Shown here: piece by piece, positions 1-4,830 of the stretch
Layout of the letters: each line of letters starts with the position of its first letter
How positions within the stretch are numbered: position 1 is the first letter of the stretch
From: Holophaga sp.
GTDB lineage: Bacteria; Acidobacteriota; Holophagae; Holophagales; Holophagaceae
Length of the DNA stretch: 13,096 nucleotides
Assembly (NCBI GenBank): GCA_031292735.1
Contig: JARLGP010000212.1
Span: forward strand, 1-13,096
Direction: 5' to 3'
The notes under the pieces: generated by a model
Told to the model about the DNA's origin: nothing
The model's database searches: none
What the model saw: only the letters and a program-made list of their open reading frames with translations
Position numbers and translations under genes: made by a program

Positions 1-87
1 CCGAAAGTGGTGGCGGACCTGGGCAGCGGGGTCACCGGCGTGGTCCAGATCGCCCCCGGCGAATGGCGGATCGCCATCCGGAAATGA
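1..87 (+). CDS. C-terminal end of an unidentified protein (partial)
   Basis: An open frame enters from the left edge and ends at TGA 85-87, giving 28 residues that end in EWRIAIRK. The tail is rich in Val, Gly and Ile with a single Trp, like a terminal beta strand, but it is too short to assign a family. A hairpin follows 8 bases after the stop, which suggests that this transcription unit ends here and that the exbB operon downstream is separate. No function can be given. The frame is believable because codon use matches the neighbours and the stop sits just before a clear hairpin. Confidence 0.55.
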   Translation, partial: PKVVADLGSGVTGVVQIAPGEWRIAIRK

Positions 88-94
88 GGCACGG

Positions 95-124
95 TCCAAC
101 CCCGGAAATCGGGCCGGGGTTGGA
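95..124 (+). terminator. Hairpin after the partial upstream gene, probable terminator
   Basis: A perfect 11 bp inverted repeat, TCCAACCCCGG (95-105) and CCGGGGTTGGA (114-124), is separated by 8 bases. It sits 7 bases after the stop codon at 87 and before the AT-rich exbB promoter region. Only a weak T-containing tail (TTGAAC) follows, so it is not a textbook intrinsic terminator, but position and stem quality favour 3' end formation. Confidence 0.55.
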
Positions 125-202
125 TTGAACATTGCGGATGGAAAGTGGCCTCATCTTGCCTTGTTTGGTATAGCATAAATTACATTTTTGTTTGAATTAA
201 GA

Positions 203-231
203 TTGACATGGTTATCGATATATTTTTAAAT
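203..231 (+). promoter_or_regulatory. Candidate sigma-70-type promoter of the exbB-exbD-tonB operon
   Basis: TTGACA (203-208) is an exact -35 hexamer. It is followed at a 17 base spacing by TTAAAT (226-231), a 4/6 match to TATAAT. The surrounding stretch (about 170-236) is strikingly AT-rich in an otherwise GC-rich window. Transcription would start near 238-240, which places the start codon at 208 upstream of the transcript and supports ATG 268 as the real exbB start. Confidence 0.5.
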
Positions 232-240
232 ATACATCGA
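215..240. promoter_or_regulatory. AT-rich palindrome over the -10 region, candidate operator
   Basis: TATATTT (219-225) and AAATATA (228-234) form a 7 bp inverted repeat with a 2 base centre, flanked by TCGA at 215-218 and 237-240. It overlaps the proposed -10 element of the exbB promoter, the usual position for a repressor site. TonB systems are commonly iron-repressed by Fur, but this palindrome does not clearly match the classic GATAATGATAATCATTATC box. The protein that would bind it is unknown. Confidence 0.35.
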
Positions 241-267
241 CAAGCGTACGCCCTGGAGACCCATCCC

Positions 268-690
268 ATGGAAAAGCTGAAGCTGGTTGTGGACTACGGC
301 ATCATCGGCCTGCTGGTGGCCATGAGCATTGCCGTTCTTGGCATTTTCCTGGAACGGCGGGGCTACTACCGGTCCATCGCCGTGGAGCGGTTCCAGGGGC
401 GGAAGGAACTGGAACTGGCCTTGACCGAACGGTTGAACCTCATCGCGATCATCGCCAGCAATTCACCATACATCGGGCTGCTGGGCACCGTGCTGGGGAT
501 CATGCTCACCTTCGCCATGATGGGCCGGGACAACCAGATGGACAGCGGACGGATCATGCTGGGCCTGTCGCTGGCGCTCAAGTCCACGGCCGCGGGCCTG
601 TTCGTCGCCATCCCCGCCGTGACCATGTACAACCTCCTGCTGCGCCGGGTGAAGGTGATCCTCATGCAATGGGACATCCGCCATGGATGA
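268..690 (+). CDS. exbB: ExbB-family proton channel subunit of a TonB system
   Basis: This inner-membrane MotA/TolQ/ExbB-family protein would form a proton channel with ExbD and pass proton-motive force to TonB. The 140-residue product has three hydrophobic segments (about 8-27, 63-83 and 105-123). The signature PYIGLLGTVLGIMLTF (67-82) and STAAGLFVAIPA (106-117) carry the family's conserved Thr residues in TM2 (T74) and TM3 (T107). Its length and three-helix layout match the short group-2 ExbB proteins rather than the 240-residue E. coli form. ATG 268 is preferred because GGAG at 255-258 lies 9 bases upstream and a promoter overlaps the alternative ATG at 208, which would add 20 residues. 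Its 3' end overlaps exbD by 8 bp. TolQ is the main alternative, but the adjacent tonB favours ExbB. Confidence 0.88.
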   Translation: MEKLKLVVDYGIIGLLVAMSIAVLGIFLERRGYYRSIAVERFQGRKELELALTERLNLIAIIASNSPYIGLLGTVLGIMLTFAMMGRDNQMDSGRIMLGLSLALKSTAAGLFVAIPAVTMYNLLLRRVKVILMQWDIRHG

Positions 691-1090
691 GCAGGAATTC
701 TCCCAGCTGAACGTGGTCCCGCTGGTGGACGTGATGCTGGTGCTCCTGACCATCGTGCTGACCACCTCCACCTTCATCGCCCGGGGCGTCATTCCGTTGG
801 ATCTGCCCCGGGCCAGCCGGACCCATGCGGAGGCCCGGCAGAAATGGACCATCTCCCTGGATCGGGCGGGAACCGCCTTCGTGAACGGCCTCCCGGTCTC
901 CCAGCTCGCCCTTGCCCGGCAGTTGGAGTCCTTGCCGCGCTCGACCCCGGTACTGATTCGTTCCGACCGGGAACTGCGCTTGCAGGGGTTCATTGACGTT
1001 CTGGACCTGCTGAAGGGGATGGGCTTCAGCCAAGTGAGCGTGCAAACGGAAACCGTCAAGCCGGGGTCCGGCCCTTCTGGCAACGCATAG
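683..1090 (+). CDS. exbD: ExbD/TolR-family biopolymer transport protein
   Basis: This is the partner of ExbB in the proton-driven motor that energises TonB. The 135-residue protein has the expected layout. A short cytoplasmic tail leads into one membrane helix (about 12-32) with the motif NVVPLVDVMLVLL, in which D16 corresponds to the essential proton-carrying Asp (Asp25 in E. coli ExbD). A periplasmic domain of about 100 residues follows, with the typical sequence TPVLIRSDRELRLQGFIDVLDLLKG in two halves around residue 98. The start codon overlaps the end of exbB by 8 bp and has only a weak ribosome site, so translation is probably coupled. The tail PGSGPSGNA is probably disordered. TolR is the alternative name, but the neighbouring tonB makes ExbD more likely. 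Confidence 0.88.
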   Translation: MDEQEFSQLNVVPLVDVMLVLLTIVLTTSTFIARGVIPLDLPRASRTHAEARQKWTISLDRAGTAFVNGLPVSQLALARQLESLPRSTPVLIRSDRELRLQGFIDVLDLLKGMGFSQVSVQTETVKPGSGPSGNA

Positions 1091-1091
1091 G

Positions 1092-1829
1092 ATGCGCAGC
1101 GATTTCCGCCCCTGGGTCCTGTCGACCGCCATCCACCTGCTCCTGGTGGGGGGTGGCACCTCGGTGGGGCTGCTGCTGGATCGCCGTGAACCCGTTGCCA
1201 TGGATCTGGACATGCTGGGGGGCGGTGGCGGGGCGGCAGGACCGGGCGCCGCCACCGGGAATGCCCCGGCTGCGCCCGTTCCGGTGCTCCATGCCACCCC
1301 GCCGCCGGCAACCGCGCCCCAGGCCGACCCCGGCGCCGACCCTCCGGTGCTGTCCGGCAACGCCATGGCGGTTCCAGTGGATCCGCCGGCGCCCGCCCTG
1401 TCCTGGGCGGCTGGCAGCCCTGGCGGGACCGGCCCCGGTTCCGGAGGTGGAAACGGCACGGGGCTGGGAACGGGAACGGGTTCGGGAACCGGGACCGGCA
1501 GCGGAACCGGGTCCGGCTCGGGATCCGGTTCTGGAACAGAGGTGCTGGCAGCCATCTACCGGAACGAGCAGTTCGCCTACATCCGGGACCGGATCGCCGG
1601 GAACCTCGCCTACCCGCCCCAGGCGGTCAAGGCCGGATGGACCGGAAGGGTCCGGGTAGCCTTTGTCATCCTGGAGGATGGCGGCGTGAAGGACATCCAG
1701 ATCCTCCAAAGCAGCGGCACCGCGCTGCTGGACCGTGAAGTGCGGGAAACCGTCCGGCGGGTGGCCCCGTTTCCCAAACCTCCCGCATGTGCCCGCATCG
1801 AGATCCCTGTGGCATTCACCCTCGACTAG
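1092..1829 (+). CDS. tonB: TonB-family energy transducer with a glycine-rich linker
   Basis: This protein would span the periplasm and carry ExbB/ExbD energy to TonB-dependent outer-membrane receptors. The 245-residue product has an N-terminal membrane anchor (about 8-28) with H15, matching the conserved transmembrane His of TonB. A low-complexity region follows (40-149). The C-terminal TonB domain (about 158-245) contains NLAYPPQAVKAGWTGRVRVA (171-190), FVILEDGGVKDIQILQSSG and a terminal IEIPVAFTLD strand. Unusually, residues 111-149 are mostly Gly with Thr/Ser, whereas the classic TonB spacer is Pro-Glu/Pro-Lys rich. The earlier segment 58-104 is Ala/Pro-rich. The gene starts one base after the exbD stop with no clear ribosome site, indicating coupled translation in one operon. 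Confidence 0.88.
   Translation: MRSDFRPWVLSTAIHLLLVGGGTSVGLLLDRREPVAMDLDMLGGGGGAAGPGAATGNAPAAPVPVLHATPPPATAPQADPGADPPVLSGNAMAVPVDPPAPALSWAAGSPGGTGPGSGGGNGTGLGTGTGSGTGTGSGTGSGSGSGSGTEVLAAIYRNEQFAYIRDRIAGNLAYPPQAVKAGWTGRVRVAFVILEDGGVKDIQILQSSGTALLDREVRETVRRVAPFPKPPACARIEIPVAFTLD
1422..1538 (+). repeat. Low-complexity GT/GS hexamer repeats inside tonB
   Basis: This segment encodes a Gly-Thr/Gly-Ser run (residues 111-149), built from loosely repeated hexamers of the kind GGAACG, GGTTCG and GGGACC. The DNA repeats are degenerate at third positions, so protein-level constraint is likely. Even so, such arrays can change length by slippage, and the length may vary between strains. Confidence 0.7.
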
Positions 1830-1886
1830 CCATTGAGCCATCCAGGATTCGTCCGACATCCGCCATCGCCGACGGGCGCCCGGCGC

Positions 1887-2324
1887 TCAATGGGAGACCG
1901 TGAGCCGCCAGGACCTGCGGTCGCGCTCCAGGAGCTGGAGGTCCCGGATGGTCACCCTGGACAGGATCGCGTGCTGGCTGGCCCGCGCTTCGCGGCAGAC
2001 CGCCTGGAGTGGGCAGCCCTTGCCCTGCCGTTTGCAGTCGGACAGCCCCAGCACGCATCCGGATCCGGGATCCTGGCCGTCCAGCGCGAACACCACGTCG
2101 CCCAGGGTGATCCGGTGCGCCGGGCGCACCAGCCGGAAGCCGCCCCGGGGGCCCCGGATGGAGTGCAAGATACCGTTGCGGGCCAGCAGCTTGAGGATCT
2201 TGGCCAGGTAGGGGGCGGGCAGCGCCAGCTGGCTCGCCAGGTCCTTGGCGAAATGATAACTGCCGTCCTCCGGCATCCAGGTGAGCACCCGCAAGGCATA
2301 TCCGGTGGTGGTGGAGAAAATCAT
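1887..2324 (-). CDS. Rrf2-family transcriptional regulator with a cysteine cluster motif
   Basis: This is a 145-residue winged-helix regulator of the Rrf2 family (relatives IscR, NsrR). The N-terminal MIFSTTTGYALRVLTWM is the family's opening helix. LPAPYLAKILKLLARNGIL (35-53) is the recognition helix region, and RGPRGGFRL (57-65) is the wing. C90, C97 and C104, in CVLGLSDCKRQGKGCPL, match the Cys-X6-Cys-X6-Cys Fe-S type motif common in the family, and C110 is an extra cysteine. This suggests a redox, iron or NO sensor, but the ligand is inferred only. I chose the start at 2324 because the sequence before it (AAGGGG, 7 bases upstream) is a good ribosome site and homology begins there; the frame is open further upstream. 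It is divergent from the ThDP enzyme, which is its natural candidate target. Confidence 0.85.
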   Translation of the reverse strand: MIFSTTTGYALRVLTWMPEDGSYHFAKDLASQLALPAPYLAKILKLLARNGILHSIRGPRGGFRLVRPAHRITLGDVVFALDGQDPGSGCVLGLSDCKRQGKGCPLQAVCREARASQHAILSRVTIRDLQLLERDRRSWRLTVSH

Positions 2325-2449
2325 GTCAAGGCCCCTTCCAGCAATCACCATCCCTTTCCGAGCGCCAGGTCCGAGGAAATGCTTTTGCCGCTTCTTTGCT
2401 CCAGGCAAGGTGCGGGGATGGATGATCTTCCCAGGAAAAATGCCGGAGG

Positions 2450-2473
2450 GGCCTGCCGGGTTCCCCGGCGGCC
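2450..2473. promoter_or_regulatory. GC hairpin in the rrf2/ThDP-enzyme divergent region
   Basis: GGCC-T-GCCGGG (2450-2460) pairs with CCCGGC-GGCC (2464-2473) across a TTC loop, a 10 bp stem with one bulged base. It lies in the 286 bp gap between the two divergent genes. Read leftward it is followed after 8-9 bases by a T5 run, so it could be a weak attenuator in the rrf2 leader. It could also be a protein-binding palindrome or simply structure from GC content. No clear IscR-type site was recognised in the gap. Confidence 0.3.
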
Positions 2474-2540
2474 CGCGATTTCCGTTGAACGTCAATGGCG
2501 CAGGGCTCAATGGCCATGGGCTTCCGGCCAGTGGCCCAGC

Positions 2541-2570
2541 TTGACAACCGGCGGCCAACGACGGTAACTG
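2541..2570 (+). promoter_or_regulatory. Possible promoter of the ThDP-dependent enzyme gene
   Basis: An exact TTGACA (2541-2546) lies 70 bases before the start codon of the downstream gene. The -10 partner is poor (TAACTG at 2565-2570, 18 base spacing), so only the -35 element is persuasive. The arrangement would suit an activator-dependent promoter. Confidence 0.25.
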
Positions 2571-2610
2571 AAATGGCCCCAAGCTACGGCCATCAGCCAG
2601 AAGGAATGCC

Positions 2611-4167
2611 ATGAATGAATCGGATATGAACGGCGCGCAGTCGCTGGTGCGGACCCTGCTGGGCGCCGGGGTCGACACCTGCTTCGCCAATCCGGGCACC
2701 AGCGAAATGCACTTCGTGGCGGCGCTGGACGAGGTTGCGGGCATGCGCTGCGTGCTGGGGCTGTTCGAGGGGGTGGTGACCGGCGCGGCGGACGGCTATG
2801 GGCGCATGGCCGGCAAGCCGGCGGCGACGCTGCTCCACTGCGGCCCCGGCCTGGCCAACGGGCTGGCCAATCTGCATAATGCGCGCCGCGCCCGCACGCC
2901 CATCCTCAACATCGTGGGGGACCAGGCCACCTATCACCGGCCGCTGGACCCGCCGTTGACCGCCGCCACCGAGGGGTGGGCCGGCCCGGTCTCCGTCTGG
3001 ACCCGCACCGTCGCCGAGTCCGGCTCGGTGGGCGCCGACGCGGCCGAGGCGATCCGGGCCGCGCGCACCGCGCCCGGCGGCATCGCCACCCTGATCCTGC
3101 CCTCGGACGTCTGCTGGAACCCGGGCGGCGTGGTGGCCGAGGCGCTGGCGGTGCCGCCGGCGCCCCGGGTGGACGAGGCCGCCATCACCCATGCCCTCGG
3201 GCTGCTGCGCTCGGGCGAGCCCTGTGCCGTCCTTCTGGGCGAAGGGGTTCTGCGCGCCGACGAACTGGACCTGGCGGCGCGCATCGGCGCGGCCACCGGG
3301 GCCAAGGTGCTGGCACCGTACGCGGCCGGGCGGATGGAGCATGGCCGGGGCCGGGCGGCGATCGCCCGGCTGCCCTACCTGGTGCCGCTGGCCGTCGCCC
3401 TGTTCAAGGGCATCAAGCACGTGATCCTGGTCGGACGCACCCGGCCGGTGGCCTTTTTCGCCTACCCGGGCCAGCCCCAGACGCCGGAGCCCGCCGACGC
3501 GCAGATCCACGTGCTGGCACGGCCCGAGCACGACCAGAAGGACTGTCTGGAACGCCTGGTGGAACGGCTTGAAGCGCCCGCCCTGGCCCCCGCGGAGCCC
3601 GCCGCGGCCCCGCTGCCGGCCCGGGGACCGGTGACCGCTGAGGCGCTGGCCCAGACGCTCTGCGCGCTATTGCCGGATGCGGCGGTGGTGGTGGACGAAA
3701 GCATCAGCTTCGGCCGCCCGTTCTTCTCCGCCACCCACCGCGCGGCGCCCCACGACTGGCTGGCGCTCACCGGCGGGGCCATCGGCGACGGCCTGCCCAT
3801 GGCCACCGGAGCCGCGCTGGCGGTCCCGGGCCGGCGGGTGGTCACCCTGCAGGCCGACGGCTCGGCCATGTACACCGTGCAGGCGCTGTGGACCCAGGCG
3901 CGCCAGGGTCTGGACGTCACGACGGTGATCCTGTCCAACCGCAGATACGCCATCCTGCTCCACGAGCTGGCCAACGTGGGCGCCCATCCGGGCCGCACCG
4001 CGCTGGACATGCTGAACCTCGGCAACCCCGACCTGGACTGGGTGAAGATCGCCAACGGGTTCGGGGTGGAGGCCGCCCGGGCCGACACCATGGAACGCTT
4101 CGCGGACCTGTTCAGCTCGGCCAACCGCCGGCGCGGACCGTTCCTGATCGAATTGGCCATTCCCTGA
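2611..4167 (+). CDS. ThDP-dependent acetolactate-synthase-like enzyme
   Basis: This 518-residue cytoplasmic enzyme belongs to the acetolactate synthase/benzoylformate decarboxylase superfamily. The N-terminal pyrimidine domain (about 1-170) has NPGTSEMHFVAALD (27-40) and the catalytic Glu E53 in GLFEGVVTGAADGYGRMAGKP. The central domain spans about 180-340 and the pyrophosphate domain about 345-515. The Mg-ThDP motif reads QADGSAMYTVQALWTQARQG with D416 and N443, so the usual GDG opens with Ala. GGAIGDGLP (388-396) is also typical. It resembles the 'acetolactate synthase large subunit-like' group that lacks a small subunit. The real substrate (2-oxoacid decarboxylation or carboligation) cannot be told from sequence. 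AAGGA 5 bases before ATG 2611 supports the start. No ilvN or other branched-chain gene is nearby, so a role in Val/Ile synthesis is doubtful. Confidence 0.8.
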   Translation: MNESDMNGAQSLVRTLLGAGVDTCFANPGTSEMHFVAALDEVAGMRCVLGLFEGVVTGAADGYGRMAGKPAATLLHCGPGLANGLANLHNARRARTPILNIVGDQATYHRPLDPPLTAATEGWAGPVSVWTRTVAESGSVGADAAEAIRAARTAPGGIATLILPSDVCWNPGGVVAEALAVPPAPRVDEAAITHALGLLRSGEPCAVLLGEGVLRADELDLAARIGAATGAKVLAPYAAGRMEHGRGRAAIARLPYLVPLAVALFKGIKHVILVGRTRPVAFFAYPGQPQTPEPADAQIHVLARPEHDQKDCLERLVERLEAPALAPAEPAAAPLPARGPVTAEALAQTLCALLPDAAVVVDESISFGRPFFSATHRAAPHDWLALTGGAIGDGLPMATGAALAVPGRRVVTLQADGSAMYTVQALWTQARQGLDVTTVILSNRRYAILLHELANVGAHPGRTALDMLNLGNPDLDWVKIANGFGVEAARADTMERFADLFSSANRRRGPFLIELAIP

Positions 4168-4195
4168 CCGGCGGTCAGTCGGCGTTCCTCCCGCC

Positions 4196-4318
4196 AGGGT
4201 GGCGATGGAGGTGGGCTTCGCCGACCAGAGCCACTTCAGCCGCCACTTCAAGAACATCATGCGGGTCACCCCGGGGCAGGACGCGAGCGCATGGTGGGCC
4301 AGACGCTCCGGCGGGTGA
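4196..4318 (+). pseudogene. Remnant of an AraC/XylS-family regulator (C-terminal HTH)
   Basis: Read in the frame of 4205, the sequence gives RVAMEVGFADQSHFSRHFKN and then IMRVTPGQ. This is an almost perfect match to the second helix-turn-helix of AraC-family regulators (pattern: A-x-x-V-G-F-x-D-Q-S-H-F-x-R-x-F-K and V-T-P-G-x). The frame stops at 4316-4318. No AraC-like sequence, good start codon or ribosome site precedes it: upstream lies the end of the ThDP enzyme gene (4167). The family normally has about 100 residues of DNA-binding domain plus a ligand domain, so only about a quarter of the domain remains. It is most simply a decayed gene left by a deletion or rearrangement beside the enzyme gene. 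The sequence after TPGQ departs from the family. Confidence 0.75.
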
Positions 4319-4444
4319 ACGCCATTCGGAGGGCGGTTTATTACGTTCATCCCCCGCATCCAACCATTGGGAGATAGAAGGTGACTTTCCCTCTCCGAGG
4401 CCGGATTTTAAACATGACGTCTTTTGGCAAAGGGGGGCATGTCC

Positions 4445-4825
4445 ATGGCAAAGCGATGCCGTATGAGTTTCATGGCCTTGGTGCTGCTGGGCGTGGCTCT
4501 TGCCGCTGGGGAGCCCGGCCCGGGAAGCGTTCCGAGGCTGGTCCGCTACGATGCTTCCAGGGAAGTGACGCTGAGCTGCGTCGTTTCCGCCGTCGAGGTG
4601 AGTACCCGGGCGGAGGGGTCCTTCGTGACCCTCTCCTGCGTGGCCGGGAGGGAAACCTATGTCATTCCGCTGGGTTCCGAAGCGCAGCTGAAGAAGAACC
4701 AGGTCACCTTCGCCAAGGGCGACGCGGTGACCATCGTGGGGGTTCCGGGCCCGGGGGGGACCGGGCTGGTGGTGGGCAAGATCATCAAGGGCGACGCCGT
4801 CGTGACCCTCCTGGCCGGGAGGTAG
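4445..4825 (+). CDS. Small exported protein, predicted OB-fold-like beta domain
   Basis: This 126-residue product has a signal peptide: basic MAKRCR, a hydrophobic core FMALVLLGVALAAG (9-22), and cleavage likely near 22. The mature part (about 33-124) is one compact beta-rich domain: RYDASREVTLSCVVSAVEV, then VTLSCVAGRETYVIPLG, then FAKGDAVTIVGV, then GKIIKGDAVVTLL. This order resembles small periplasmic OB-fold-like proteins in which a 'strand..., FxKGDxVxVxG..., I.KGD..LTL' pattern recurs. That comparison is from memory and is moderate evidence. C45 and C65 could form a disulphide. ATG 4445 is chosen over TTG 4424 and ATG 4439 because AGGGGGG (4431-4437) lies 7 bases upstream of 4445. It is convergent with the histidine kinase, 4 bases apart. 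The ligand and role are unknown. Confidence 0.7.
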   Translation: MAKRCRMSFMALVLLGVALAAGEPGPGSVPRLVRYDASREVTLSCVVSAVEVSTRAEGSFVTLSCVAGRETYVIPLGSEAQLKKNQVTFAKGDAVTIVGVPGPGGTGLVVGKIIKGDAVVTLLAGR

Positions 4826-4830
4826 CCTCC
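4818..4830. terminator. Small palindrome shared by two convergent gene ends
   Basis: GGAGG-TAG-CCTCC is a 5 bp inverted repeat centred on the stop codon of the exported-protein gene and touching the stop of the convergent kinase gene. Flanking GCCGGG and CCCGGGC could lengthen the pairing imperfectly. No T tract is present on either side, so it is only a weak candidate for a bidirectional 3' end. Confidence 0.3.

Noticed and set aside
208..267. Alternative upstream start for exbB adding 20 residues
   Set aside because: The ATG at 208 overlaps the proposed -35 element and has no ribosome site, whereas ATG 268 has GGAG 9 bases upstream and gives the usual family length.
1422..1538. CRISPR-like or tandem repeat array
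   Set aside because: The units are degenerate hexamers that keep the tonB frame and encode a Gly linker. No spacer-repeat architecture is present anywhere in the window.
1867..1885. GC-rich inverted repeat between tonB and the Rrf2 gene as a terminator
   Set aside because: The arms are short (CGCCG and CGGCG), the inner part is a self-complementary GC run, and no T tract follows on either strand.
4424..4444. TTG 4424 or ATG 4439 as start of the exported protein
   Set aside because: The AGGGGGG ribosome site is correctly spaced only for ATG 4445, which also gives a standard signal peptide.
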